Below are positions 6,699 through 14,872 of a stretch of 24,360 nucleotides of DNA, in pieces. The stretch lies in contig DAOTVD010000206.1 in NCBI GenBank assembly GCA_034437075.1, forward strand, positions 1-24,360, read 5' to 3'. Position 1 is the stretch's first letter. Each line of letters opens with the position of its first letter. This DNA is from DAOTVD01 sp034437075 (GTDB lineage Bacteria > Chloroflexota > Anaerolineae > Aggregatilineales > J027). Made by a program: the position numbers and the translations under genes. Under the pieces are notes generated by a model. It saw only the letters and a list, made by a program, of their open reading frames with translations, did not search any database and had not been told where the DNA came from.

Positions 6699-9548
6699 AT
6701 GGATAAAACGGTTTTCGTGGTCACATGGCCAGACGGCCATCAGGAGCGGTACCCGTTTCAAGGGGACCGACTACGGATTGGTCGTTCGAATGCCAATGAC
6801 ATCGCAGCGCCTAACTTCGCGACTATTTCAGAAAACCATGCAGAGATTAAGCGTGTGGGCGATAAGCTGGTTATCGCCGACCTGGGGAGCACCAATGGAA
6901 CATTTGTTAACGATCAGCAAATCGAAGATCAATTCACCCTCAGACCTGGGCAACGTATCTCCGTGGGGAGCCTGCGGGCCAACCAACAAATTACTATTCT
7001 GGTGGAAGTACAAGCAGCGGAAAATGCCACCAAAGAGCAATTCACGGGGACACGCCGCGCGTTGTCACAGCCCAATAATGAGGCCATTCCTTACCTGGTG
7101 GTGCGCTATCCCTCTGGCGAAACGACGCGCTTTTATGTGCAAGATGCGCAGGTCATTGTCGGGCGTGACCCTCGGGTAGATATTGTACTGCCGGATGAGC
7201 AGGCGTATGTCTCGGGCCGTCACTTCGAAATCCGGCGCGAAGGCGAAGGCTATACGCTGGCCGACCTGGGCAGTACGAATGGTACGCGCGTCAATAATAC
7301 CCCGCTCGTGCCCAACCAACCGACCCCCATTCGTGATAACGACATCATTCGTATCGGCAAAGATGAATACGGCGTCTCCATCAGCTTTACTTTCCATGTC
7401 CCCACCGAGGCCAAGGCACCGGTGGAGGGCTTCGGCGGTGCCACGCAGATGCTCCAAATTCATCAGGAAGTGATCCGCATCGGGCGCGACTCAAACTGCG
7501 ATATTATTCTGGACTCACCCAAAGTAGCCCGCCTGCATGCGATGATCGAGCGGATTGGCGATAGTAACCATTTGTTGAAGGTTGTCGATCAATCGGTGGG
7601 TGTTTTGGTCAATGGCGCGTTCGTCACGCGCCAGGCGGCGCTCAAACCGGGCGATCTGGTCGAAATCGGCCCGCACCTGCTTACCTACGACGGCCAAACC
7701 TTGCAACGTTACGATAGCCAAGGGTACCGCCTGGATGTGGTCGATGTGTTCAAAGAAGTTAATACGCCCAACGGCAAACTCCGCATTTTGGATGACATCA
7801 CGTTTACGATCATGCCGCGCGAATTTGTGGCGCTGGTCGGCGGGAGTGGTGCTGGTAAAAGTACCTTGCTAGACGCGCTGAATGGTTTCCGCCCTGCGCA
7901 GGGGCAGATTGTCGTTAATCAGCGCGACTTTTATAAAGATTACGACGACTTTCGCACCCAGTTGGGCTATGTGCCGCAATATGACATCTTGCCGAATGCT
8001 TTGCGTGTGGAAGAAGCGCTCGAATTTGCGGCACGCTTGCGCTTACCACCCGATGTCAGCGCTCAGGAACGCGCCGACATCATCACCCGCTCGTTGGATA
8101 CAGTCGGCATGAATACCGAAAAAGTGCGTAATACGCGCATTCGCGAGCTTTCGGGCGGGCAACGCAAGCGGGTGAGTATCGCGGCGGAGTTGTTGGCCGA
8201 CCCCAAACTCTTCTTTCTGGATGAACCAACCTCGGGGTTAGACCCCGGCCTAGAGAAAAAGATGATGTATACCCTGCGCAATATGGCCGACGAAGGCCGC
8301 ACCATCATCTTGATTACCCATGCTACGTCGAATATTGTGCAGGTCGATCATGTCGCGTTTTTGTCCCAGGGTAAGCTGGTATTTTTCGGCCCGCCGGCCA
8401 AAACTCAGAACTACTTTGAAGTGAACGATTTTGCGGATATTTACGAGAAAATCGAGCGGCATGGGGAAGCCTGGCGCCAGACCTTCACCCAGGATAAGCG
8501 CGAATATTATGAAGAATTCGTCTTACAACGCTCACAAGCTGGGGCCGGGCAGCCCGCCATTCCAGATAAGACTCAGGCGCCAAAATTTACCGCCGAAGAC
8601 AACCTTCGGCAGCTACAAGTCCTGGCCGAGCGGATGTTCCGTTTGACCTTGCGCGATCCGATTTCATTGTTTGTTTCGCTCGTGGTCATGCCCCTGGTGG
8701 CGATTTTCCTAATCACGGTCGCCAGCCCCGATATTATCGTGGGCGATCCAGACATCATCGGCGAGTATATGCCGGGGGACATCGTCGAGGAATACGATAC
8801 GAACTATCTACCGGCCTCCAATTCGCATACCATCCTATTTTTGGTTTCATTGCTGGCTGTTTTGGTGGGCGCGTTTGGCGGTTCGAATGAGTTAATCAAA
8901 GAGCGTTCGATCTATTTGCGCGAGCGGATGGTTAACCTCAAACTCATCCCTTATATCGGCAGTAAATTTATCGTTTTTACGGGGTTTGCGCTGGTGCAAA
9001 GCGCTCTATTCCTTTTCATTTTGGCCTTGCGCATGCGCTTTCCTGACGAAGGGGCCTTGCTCCCCTTGCCCGGCATCATCGAAATCTATATCACGCTTGT
9101 GCTGACCACGGTCGTCGGCGTGGCCATTGGTTTGTTCGTATCGTCTGTTTCCGTCTCGAACAATATGGCGCTCTATATCGTGCTGACGATCATCTTTTTC
9201 CAGTTTATTTTCGCAGGGGCCTTTTTTAACATTCGCGGGGAACCCACCGAAGTTGTCTCGACGATTGCGGCGGCGCGCTGGTCAACCATTGCGCTAGGGA
9301 CAACCGTCGATGTCAACGAACTCACCGAGTCGTCTGTGCTCTGTGCGGAAGTACCCTCACCGCAAGGTACCGAAACGGTCTGCCAGTTGACCCCCGTGGA
9401 TGATGAGACGTTGCTTTTGCCTTATGGCGACAGCGCCGGATACTTGCTGCTGAATTGGGGCTTGCTGATCGGTTTAGGGGCCATCTTTACCGCGCTGGCG
9501 TTTTTCTTTACACGGCGTTTGGATTATATCGAGGTACGTTTGGCGTAA
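6699..9548 (+). CDS. Triple FHA domain - ABC ATPase - ABC-2 permease fusion
   Basis: A 949-residue membrane transporter half with a phospho-sensing head. FHA1 (about 5-105): IGRS at 27-30, SENH at 44-47, DLGSTNGT at 61-68. FHA2 (about 130-225): VGRD, SGRH, DLGSTNGT. FHA3 (about 245-335): IGRD, but ARLH replaces SxxH and the STNGT motif is lost. The ABC ATPase follows (about 345-580) with Walker A GGSGAGKST near 381-389, signature LSGGQRKR near 484, Walker B LFFLDEPTSGLD near 504 and H-loop ITHATS. About six membrane segments fill 650-945. This ATPase-before-permease order is ABCG-like and recalls Mycobacterium Rv1747, whose FHA domains bind phosphothreonine made by a Ser/Thr kinase. No kinase gene lies in this window, and the exported substrate is unknown. 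GAGATGAGG precedes the ATG. Confidence 0.94.
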   Translation: MDKTVFVVTWPDGHQERYPFQGDRLRIGRSNANDIAAPNFATISENHAEIKRVGDKLVIADLGSTNGTFVNDQQIEDQFTLRPGQRISVGSLRANQQITILVEVQAAENATKEQFTGTRRALSQPNNEAIPYLVVRYPSGETTRFYVQDAQVIVGRDPRVDIVLPDEQAYVSGRHFEIRREGEGYTLADLGSTNGTRVNNTPLVPNQPTPIRDNDIIRIGKDEYGVSISFTFHVPTEAKAPVEGFGGATQMLQIHQEVIRIGRDSNCDIILDSPKVARLHAMIERIGDSNHLLKVVDQSVGVLVNGAFVTRQAALKPGDLVEIGPHLLTYDGQTLQRYDSQGYRLDVVDVFKEVNTPNGKLRILDDITFTIMPREFVALVGGSGAGKSTLLDALNGFRPAQGQIVVNQRDFYKDYDDFRTQLGYVPQYDILPNALRVEEALEFAARLRLPPDVSAQERADIITRSLDTVGMNTEKVRNTRIRELSGGQRKRVSIAAELLADPKLFFLDEPTSGLDPGLEKKMMYTLRNMADEGRTIILITHATSNIVQVDHVAFLSQGKLVFFGPPAKTQNYFEVNDFADIYEKIERHGEAWRQTFTQDKREYYEEFVLQRSQAGAGQPAIPDKTQAPKFTAEDNLRQLQVLAERMFRLTLRDPISLFVSLVVMPLVAIFLITVASPDIIVGDPDIIGEYMPGDIVEEYDTNYLPASNSHTILFLVSLLAVLVGAFGGSNELIKERSIYLRERMVNLKLIPYIGSKFIVFTGFALVQSALFLFILALRMRFPDEGALLPLPGIIEIYITLVLTTVVGVAIGLFVSSVSVSNNMALYIVLTIIFFQFIFAGAFFNIRGEPTEVVSTIAAARWSTIALGTTVDVNELTESSVLCAEVPSPQGTETVCQLTPVDDETLLLPYGDSAGYLLLNWGLLIGLGAIFTALAFFFTRRLDYIEVRLA

Positions 9549-9566
9549 GGGTTAGCGTTTGGGCCT

Positions 9567-9592
9567 GGGGGATGGTAGCGGCACCATTCCCT
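9567..9592. terminator. Hairpin between convergent genes, probable terminator
   Basis: GGGGGATGGT (9567-9576) pairs with ACCATTCCCT (9583-9592), a 10-bp stem with two G-U pairs and a 6-base loop. It sits in the 48-base gap between the FHA-ABC gene and the STAS gene. There is no clear T run, so termination may be partial. Confidence 0.5.
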
Positions 9593-9596
9593 GGGG

Positions 9597-9935
9597 CTAG
9601 TTTGCCCCGAAGGCGTGCAAGGCTGCGGCACGGGTCGCGAAAATCTGAAAAGCGCGATCTAACCGCGTGAGTTCAAAAATGGTGTACACGCTCGGCTGTA
9701 ACGCGACCAGATGAACATCGCCACCACCCGCGCGGCAGGCTTTCATAGCGCGGATCAATACCGCCAGCGCGCGCGAATCCACAAAGAAAACTTCCGCCAT
9801 GTTGATGACCAATTGCGGCGTCAGGCGAATCGGGTCGCCCAAGGCTGTTTCTATGTCATCGGCGTATTGGGCATCAAACCGCCCGCTCAATTCCACGATG
9901 CACACCTGGTTGTCGTACTGAACAGAGATATCCAT
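9597..9935 (-). CDS. STAS domain protein, anti-sigma-factor antagonist type
   Basis: A 112-residue single STAS domain. The N-terminal strand CIVELSGRFDA, the helix, and the VINMAEVFFVDSRALAVLIRA motif match the SpoIIAA/RsbV class, with Ser54 in the position phosphorylated by a partner kinase (D-S-R/S). Such proteins in their unphosphorylated state capture an anti-sigma factor kinase and free the sigma factor. No anti-sigma kinase gene is adjacent, so the partner is elsewhere. The gene converges on the FHA-ABC gene and is divergent from the M23 peptidase gene. The ribosome site is weak (GGAAA, 7 bases upstream). The fold call is firm; the signalling role is inferred from the family. Confidence 0.88.
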   Translation of the reverse strand: MDISVQYDNQVCIVELSGRFDAQYADDIETALGDPIRLTPQLVINMAEVFFVDSRALAVLIRAMKACRAGGGDVHLVALQPSVYTIFELTRLDRAFQIFATRAAALHAFGAN

Positions 9936-10063
9936 AACGGTTTTTCCAACCTGTATAGCGTCATATCACTATACCGAATCAGGAATATAAAACGCATGAA
10001 AAACCAGATTTCTGATGTCAAATTAATGCTAATTTAAGCCTAGGCACTGGCGGGGTGGATCGT

Positions 10064-10071
10064 GTTACACT
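10064..10071 (+). promoter_or_regulatory. Extended -10 promoter of the M23 peptidase gene
   Basis: TGTTACACT (10063-10071) is an extended -10 placed about 38 bases before the preferred ATG at 10110. No -35 is recognisable. The position argues against the longer reading frame that begins at 10062, since that start would lie within the promoter. Confidence 0.5.
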
Positions 10072-10109
10072 ACCCATATCGCATGACACATTCAGACAGG
10101 GGTCGGAAA

Positions 10110-10916
10110 ATGCAGCGTATATCCCTTGCCTTCTTGTGGGGATTGTTCGGTCTGTTGTTGGTGGCTTTTGTGCCCTGGTCGGATGCCTGCACGGAGGATT
10201 GCCCGCCACCGCCAGAACGCCCCCCAGACACCCAGCCTAACCCCGCCATCGGTTGGACGGTGACAGACACAGGCACGCCGGATAATCTGCTGGCGGCATT
10301 TGGGCGACGCCCCTTGGATGAGCCTTGGATTATCCCGTTTGGCGGTGACTACCAAGACCCCGACCGGGGCAGGCCGCATTATGGCATAGACTACACCTTC
10401 CCCGAATTGTTTTATCAACGCACCCCGCAGCCCGTGTATCCGATCGGGCCGGGGGTCGTAACGGCCTTACACGCTTGCCCGTCCTGTTGGGCTTTTTCCA
10501 CTGACCCCGAATGGGCCGATTGGGGTCGGCTGCGCACCGGCGCCCTAAATGCGGATAATCTCTATGGGTTTGGTGCCATAGTTGTTTTGGAACACCCCTA
10601 TAACGAAGCGGTGTCGTTTTATACACTCTACGCCCATTTGCGAGATATTCGGGTTTGGCGTGGGCAGATCGTCACCAGCGAACAACCTCTGGGGTTGATG
10701 GGTGCCAGCGGCGATGTCGCCGCGCCGCATGTTCATCTCGAAGTGCGCATCGGCGCGCCGGGGTTGTTTTGGGGCGCGGACTTCAGCCAACCGGGCGTCA
10801 TACGGCGCTGGACGGAACTGCGCCATATCACCCCGGTGTATTTGCTATTCGAGCATCATCATATCCCGTTTACGCGCGAGCTTGAGTTATGGACCGCTAC
10901 GCAAGCGCAAGACTGA
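10110..10916 (+). CDS. Secreted M23-family (LytM-type) metallopeptidase
   Basis: A 268-residue exported protein. The start at 10110 gives a signal peptide (MQR, hydrophobic core FLWGLFGLLLVAFV, cut near WSDA-C), which the in-frame GTG at 10062 would not. A Pro-rich linker (CPPPPERPPDT) follows, then an M23 domain with all metal and catalytic positions: H90 and D94 (HYGID), H176 (YAH), H207 and H209 (HVH). M23 enzymes cut peptide bonds in peptidoglycan cross-bridges or act in wall remodelling. Four Cys residues (two in the linker, two in HACPSCW) could form disulfides outside the cell. An extended -10 stands just upstream. The catalytic set is intact, so activity rather than a LytM scaffold role is likely; the substrate is unknown. 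Confidence 0.88.
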   Translation: MQRISLAFLWGLFGLLLVAFVPWSDACTEDCPPPPERPPDTQPNPAIGWTVTDTGTPDNLLAAFGRRPLDEPWIIPFGGDYQDPDRGRPHYGIDYTFPELFYQRTPQPVYPIGPGVVTALHACPSCWAFSTDPEWADWGRLRTGALNADNLYGFGAIVVLEHPYNEAVSFYTLYAHLRDIRVWRGQIVTSEQPLGLMGASGDVAAPHVHLEVRIGAPGLFWGADFSQPGVIRRWTELRHITPVYLLFEHHHIPFTRELELWTATQAQD

Positions 10917-10946
10917 ACCCACCGTGGTTGGCCTGACGATACCATC

Positions 10947-10968
10947 ATGCCCCTAACAGGGGTGCATA
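10947..10968 (+). repeat. Stem-loop after the M23 gene
   Basis: CCCCT-AAC-AGGGG (10950-10962), extended by ATG/CAT with a bulge, forms a stem about 30 bases after the M23 stop. It could end that transcript, but no T run follows, so this is tentative. Confidence 0.35.
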
Positions 10969-10979
10969 TGTGGGAGACA

Positions 10980-10988
10980 TGTTACAAT
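10980..10988 (+). promoter_or_regulatory. Extended -10 promoter of the HTH/acyl-CoA operon
   Basis: TGTTACAAT is an extended -10 about 58 bases upstream of the HTH gene start at 11046, without a clear -35. It is the third plus-strand gene in the window with the same TGnTACAnT layout. Confidence 0.5.
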
Positions 10989-11045
10989 AGAACAACGTAA
11001 AAATGCATACTACATCATTTATCGAGGAGGTTATCGAGGGGCATT

Positions 11046-11270
11046 ATGTCTCACAAAACACGTCCCCCTATCGAACCCTTACGGATTTATTCTCGCGAAG
11101 AAGCTGCCGAAGTTTTGACCGTCAGCCTGAGCACCATCAAACGTTTAATTAAATCGGGGCAGCTTCGTGTCAGCCAACCCGCAGGGATGCGGCGGGTCTT
11201 CATTACCGGACAAGCCATGCTCGACTTTTTGGAGTCAGCAGAAGTCCAAGTCGGGCAAGATAACGCCTGA
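11046..11270 (+). CDS. Excisionase/MerR-like helix-turn-helix DNA-binding protein
   Basis: A 74-residue protein that is essentially one winged-helix HTH_17 domain: IYSREEAAEVLTVSLSTIKR (helix-turn-helix) followed by LIKSGQLRVSQPAGMRRVFITGQAMLDFLES (wing and closing helix). This is the DNA-binding module of excisionases and of small MerR-like regulators. No integrase or phage gene is nearby, so a transcription regulator is more likely than a recombination factor. It leads an operon: its TGA is 6 bases before the acyl-CoA ligase ATG. It may regulate its own operon, which is inference. GAGGGG lies 4 bases ahead of the ATG, and GAGGAGG further upstream. Confidence 0.85.
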   Translation: MSHKTRPPIEPLRIYSREEAAEVLTVSLSTIKRLIKSGQLRVSQPAGMRRVFITGQAMLDFLESAEVQVGQDNA

Positions 11271-11276
11271 GTAGGT

Positions 11277-13052
11277 ATGGCCGCATCACCTTTGCCCGAG
11301 TCACTACCTGAAGCTATGAGGCAAGCACATTTTGCCTACGGTCTATCCCCCCATCAACGCCTTGTTCCATATCGTAGTATCGGGCACCTAATTCAATGCC
11401 GGGCTCAAGAAAGCCCGGACGCTCTTTTTTTGATTGATTATGACGCGCAGCATCAGCGCACAGCGCTGACTATGGCGCAATTTGTAGCGCAGGTAAACCG
11501 CATCGCGAATTTTTTGGCCGCACGCGGCGTAAAACCCGGTGATCGCATTGCGACCCTGGCCCATAATCATCGCGATACGGTGCTGTTATATTTTGCGTGT
11601 TGGGCCTTGGGGGCCACCGTCGCGCCGCAAAATATCGCCGAGGATGACCAGCGTATCGCGTTTATCTTGCGCAATAGCGCGGCTGTCCTGGTGTTTGCCC
11701 AACCCGAGTACCTCGCCCGTGTTGCGCACATTATTCGACCCCAACCAGATAGCCCCCAGCAATTGGGCGCGCCGAATGTGCGCGAGATCATCCAACTGGG
11801 AGGGCAGGCTGAGCCCGGTTATGTGAATCTGCATGCTGAACTGGATAAATTCTCGACGCATTTTCAGCCTGCTCCCCCCCCGACCCTAGAGAGCGCAGCG
11901 TTGCTAGTCTACACCAGCGGCACCACGGGCGCGCCCAAGGGCGTTGTGCTGACCCAATATAATTTGCTAGTTGATGCGCATGGTATCGCGGCCTGGCAAG
12001 GCATCACAGGCAAACAACGCCTGATGTGCGTGCTGCCCATCCATCATGTTAACGGCATCGTGGTTACGCTCATCACGCCCCTGTACGCTGGCGCAAGTAC
12101 AGTTTTGAACCGCTCTTTCAGCCCGCGCTATTTTTGGCAACGCCTCGCGCAAGAACATGTCCATATCGTGAGCGTCGTGCCGACCCTATTGCAATTCGCC
12201 TGCGAATATGCCGACCAACAAGCCATTGCCGGAAAAAGTATCTATGGCGATGGGGTTCAGCATGACGACCTGACCCACTTCCGGCATATCATTTGCGGCG
12301 CTGGGACGCTCTCGGTTGCGCTGGCGCGCCGCTTTGAAAACCAATTCGGGATGCGCATTTTGCACGGCTATGGCCTCAGCGATACGACCTGCTATAGCTG
12401 TTTTATGCCCATCGACCTGGATTGGCAAACTCACCAGCATTGGCTGCAATCCTATGGCTATCCCAGCATTGGTAGCCCAATACTCACCAACGAAATGGCC
12501 ATTTTCGACGCCGCAGGGGAAGGGCAACGTCTAGCAGCGGGCCAGCGTGGCGAAATCTGCATTCGGGGCCATAACGTCATGGCGGGTTATTTTCAGCGCG
12601 AAGACGCCAACGCGGCGGCATTTCCCTTCGGCTGGTTCCGCAGTGGGGATGAGGGCTTTTACGAACTGGACGAACAAGGGCGGCCCTTTTTCTTCATCAC
12701 GGGGCGCATTAAAGAACTCATCAACCGAGGCGGGGTGAAATTCAGCCCCTTTGATATTGAAGAAATACTTTTAGCGTATCCTGGCGTGAATATTGGGCTA
12801 GCAATCGCGTTTCACAATACCTATTACGGCGAGGAAGTCGGCGCGTATATCGTCCCCGAAACGGGCGCCGAAGTCGATGCGGCGGCGTTACTCACGTTCT
12901 GCCGAGAACGCTTAACGTTTGAAAAAAGCCCGAAGGTGGTCATCTTTGGCGACGACATCCCGGTGACCTCCACGGGTAAGTACCAGCGCTTAAAATTGCG
13001 CGATCAATTCGCGCCCTGGCGGGATGTTCAGTTCCGCGCGGATCAGGAGTAA
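11277..13052 (+). CDS. AMP-forming acyl-CoA ligase (ANL superfamily)
   Basis: Activates a carboxylic acid with ATP to an acyl-adenylate and then an acyl-CoA thioester. The 591 residues carry the standard motifs: P-loop LLVYTSGTTGAPKGV (about 209-223), LPIHHVNGI, A5-type HGYGLSDTTC, GEICIRGHNVMAGYF, hinge region RSGDEGFYELDEQGRPFFFITGRIKELINRGG split over about 460-485, and the C-terminal catalytic lysine motif STGKYQRLKL. In A5 the usual Glu (YGxTE) is Asp, a conservative change. The ribosome site is weak, so translation probably couples to the HTH gene 6 bases upstream. An acyl-CoA dehydrogenase gene follows after 2 bases, indicating one catabolic or modification route. Chain-length preference cannot be read from the sequence. 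Confidence 0.92.
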   Translation: MAASPLPESLPEAMRQAHFAYGLSPHQRLVPYRSIGHLIQCRAQESPDALFLIDYDAQHQRTALTMAQFVAQVNRIANFLAARGVKPGDRIATLAHNHRDTVLLYFACWALGATVAPQNIAEDDQRIAFILRNSAAVLVFAQPEYLARVAHIIRPQPDSPQQLGAPNVREIIQLGGQAEPGYVNLHAELDKFSTHFQPAPPPTLESAALLVYTSGTTGAPKGVVLTQYNLLVDAHGIAAWQGITGKQRLMCVLPIHHVNGIVVTLITPLYAGASTVLNRSFSPRYFWQRLAQEHVHIVSVVPTLLQFACEYADQQAIAGKSIYGDGVQHDDLTHFRHIICGAGTLSVALARRFENQFGMRILHGYGLSDTTCYSCFMPIDLDWQTHQHWLQSYGYPSIGSPILTNEMAIFDAAGEGQRLAAGQRGEICIRGHNVMAGYFQREDANAAAFPFGWFRSGDEGFYELDEQGRPFFFITGRIKELINRGGVKFSPFDIEEILLAYPGVNIGLAIAFHNTYYGEEVGAYIVPETGAEVDAAALLTFCRERLTFEKSPKVVIFGDDIPVTSTGKYQRLKLRDQFAPWRDVQFRADQE

Positions 13053-13054
13053 CC

Positions 13055-14209
13055 ATGGATTTTGCATTAAACGACGAACAACGCATGTATCATGCCGCCG
13101 TGCGCGACTTTTGCCAGAAAGAACTGGCACCCTACGCTGCCGAAGTCGATCGTACAGGCGAAATGCGCTGGGATGCCATCCGCCAAATGCCCGCCCTGGG
13201 CCTAACTGGCATGTTCGTCCCCGAAGCTTACGGCGGCGCGGCGCTCGATACGCTGTCGGCGGCGTTGGCTATCGAGGAACTAGGCCGCGCGTGCGGATCG
13301 ACGGCGCTCTCCATCGCGGCGCATAATGGCTTATGCGCGGGGCCAATCGCGCGCTGGGGCACCGACGCGCAGAAATCAGCCTATCTGCCGCGCCTGACGA
13401 GCGGCGAAGCCCTGGGCGCGTTAGCGCTCACCGAACCGGACGCGGGCTCCGATCTGCTCGGCGGCCTGAAAACCACCGCCATCCGCCAAGGCGACGAGTG
13501 GGTTATCAATGGCCACAAAGCCTGGATCACCAACCCGAAATTCGCGCCTGTGATCATCGTCTTGGGTCGCACGGATGCGCAAGCTGGGTCGCGCGGCTTG
13601 AATCTCATCCTAGTGCCGGCGGATACACCCGGTATGACCATCCACATACCCGAGCACAAAATGGGCCTGCATGGCTCGCCTACCCAGCAAATCACGTTCG
13701 AGGATGTGCGCGTCCCGGCGGATCATTTGCTAGGCGAAGACGGGCGCGGCTTCCCGCAGACCATGCAAATCCTCGACGGGGGGCGCATCACGATTGCCGC
13801 GCTGAGTGTGGGCCTGGCCCAGGCCGCCCTCGAGGCCGCGCTTGTCTATGCGCAACAACGGCAAGCCTTTGGGCGCCCTATTGCGGATTTTCAAGCCATC
13901 CAGTGGATGATCGCCGATGCCGAAGTCGAGATCGAAGCGGCGCGCTTGCTGACCCAAAAAGCCGCCTGGCTGCGCGATACCGGCGCGGACTTCACCAAAG
14001 CCGCTGCCATTGCCAAACTCAAAGCCTCCGAAGTGGCCGAAAAGGTCGCCTTCGCTGCCATTCAGATTCACGGCTCGTATGGCTATAGCGCGGAATTTCC
14101 GGTGGAGCGCATCTATCGCGACCAGCGGCTAATGACCATTGGCGAAGGCACCAGCGAGATTCAGCGCTTGGTGATCGCGCGGCGCGTTTTGCAAGAAAAC
14201 GGGCTTTAG
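13055..14209 (+). CDS. Acyl-CoA dehydrogenase
   Basis: A 384-residue FAD enzyme that makes the alpha-beta double bond in an acyl-CoA and passes electrons to ETF. The whole family plan is present: N-terminal helical domain, FAD/substrate motif ALTEPDAGSDLLGG (about 126-139), EWVINGHKAWITN, HKMGLHGSPTQQITFEDVRVP split over about 203-223, AYVYAQQRQAFG-type stretch (ALVYAQQRQAFGRPI), and the C-terminal IGEGTSEIQRLVIARRVL, whose first Glu after IG is the catalytic base of the short-chain/butyryl type. Its AGGAG ribosome site overlaps the end of the ligase gene. It is likely to use the product of that ligase. No ETF, enoyl-CoA hydratase or thiolase follows, so the rest of the route is elsewhere. 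Confidence 0.95.
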   Translation: MDFALNDEQRMYHAAVRDFCQKELAPYAAEVDRTGEMRWDAIRQMPALGLTGMFVPEAYGGAALDTLSAALAIEELGRACGSTALSIAAHNGLCAGPIARWGTDAQKSAYLPRLTSGEALGALALTEPDAGSDLLGGLKTTAIRQGDEWVINGHKAWITNPKFAPVIIVLGRTDAQAGSRGLNLILVPADTPGMTIHIPEHKMGLHGSPTQQITFEDVRVPADHLLGEDGRGFPQTMQILDGGRITIAALSVGLAQAALEAALVYAQQRQAFGRPIADFQAIQWMIADAEVEIEAARLLTQKAAWLRDTGADFTKAAAIAKLKASEVAEKVAFAAIQIHGSYGYSAEFPVERIYRDQRLMTIGEGTSEIQRLVIARRVLQENGL

Positions 14210-14240
14210 CCACAAATTTGAACCGCGCTTCCGCATGTAA

Positions 14241-14256
14241 CGTACTATACAGTACG
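14241..14256 (+). repeat. Inverted repeat abutting the ribosome site of the sigma-factor gene
   Basis: CGTACT-ATAC-AGTACG is a perfect 6-bp inverted repeat that ends directly at the ribosome site AAAGGAGG (14257-14264). It also contains TACTAT, a possible -10 with TTGAAC (14218-14223) 19 bases upstream. It could be an operator over the promoter or a 5' hairpin influencing translation of the TTG-started gene. Confidence 0.5.
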
Positions 14257-14272
14257 AAAGGAGGCGAAGGCT

Positions 14273-14860
14273 TTGCACGATCCAACCGAGACTGCGTTGC
14301 TGTGTGCCGCTCAAGAAGGCGATATGGACGCCTTTGAGGATTTACAACAACGCCTAGAAGGGCCACTCACGCGCTTTGTGCGTCGCCTAACGGGGGCGGG
14401 CAACGTGGAAGACGACATCGTGCAAGATGTGTTCATCACGCTCTATCTGAAATTGGGTGAAATTGATCCGCCGGAGAAGTTACGCCCGTATTTGTTTCGG
14501 GTCGCGCGCAATCGCTGCTACGATGAACTGCGGCGCCGCCAGCGGCGCGAATGGCTGTCGTTGGACGACGAACCGACGCAATTGTGGGTGTCTTTCCAGC
14601 AAGCGCATGGCCGCGCGCCCGAAGACGCCACGCATTGGATGCTGTTGCTCATCGAGGTACAAGAAGCCATGGACGATTTGCCCGCTTTGCAACGCGACGC
14701 GCTGATCCTGTATGCCGAAGAGGGCTTTAGCTATGCTGAAATCGCCGAAGTGATGAACACCAGCCTGGGGACGATCAAATCCCGCATTTACCATGCTAAA
14801 CAAGGCTTACGGCGGCGCTTATCGCCCCAGACTTTGGCCATCCTGACCGAGGATTTATGA
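14273..14860 (+). CDS. ECF-type RNA polymerase sigma factor
   Basis: A 195-residue sigma-70-family factor with only regions 2 and 4. Region 2 (about 20-100) contains LTRFVRRLTGAGNVEDDIVQD and LRPYLFRVARNRCYDELRRRQ; region 4 (about 130-185) contains DLPALQRDALILYAEEGFSYAEIAEVM followed by GTIKSRIYHAKQGLRRRL, the HTH that reads the -35. The start codon is TTG at 14273, chosen because a perfect AAAGGAGG stands 8 bases ahead and no ATG fits. The rare start codon may keep output low. A coupled gene 12 bases downstream encodes a soluble protein that is not a classic membrane anti-sigma. Target promoters are unknown. Confidence 0.92.
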   Translation: MHDPTETALLCAAQEGDMDAFEDLQQRLEGPLTRFVRRLTGAGNVEDDIVQDVFITLYLKLGEIDPPEKLRPYLFRVARNRCYDELRRRQRREWLSLDDEPTQLWVSFQQAHGRAPEDATHWMLLLIEVQEAMDDLPALQRDALILYAEEGFSYAEIAEVMNTSLGTIKSRIYHAKQGLRRRLSPQTLAILTEDL

Positions 14861-14872
14861 AAGGGTTAACCG

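Noticed and set aside
11046..11270. HTH protein as a phage or integrative-element excisionase
   Set aside because: No integrase, att repeats or phage genes in the window, and it is coupled to metabolic genes.
13333..14088. 251-codon plus-strand frame inside the acyl-CoA dehydrogenase gene
   Set aside because: It is a shadow of the dehydrogenase in a GC-rich frame; composition is Arg/His/Pro-heavy and no motif is visible, whereas the dehydrogenase has every family motif.
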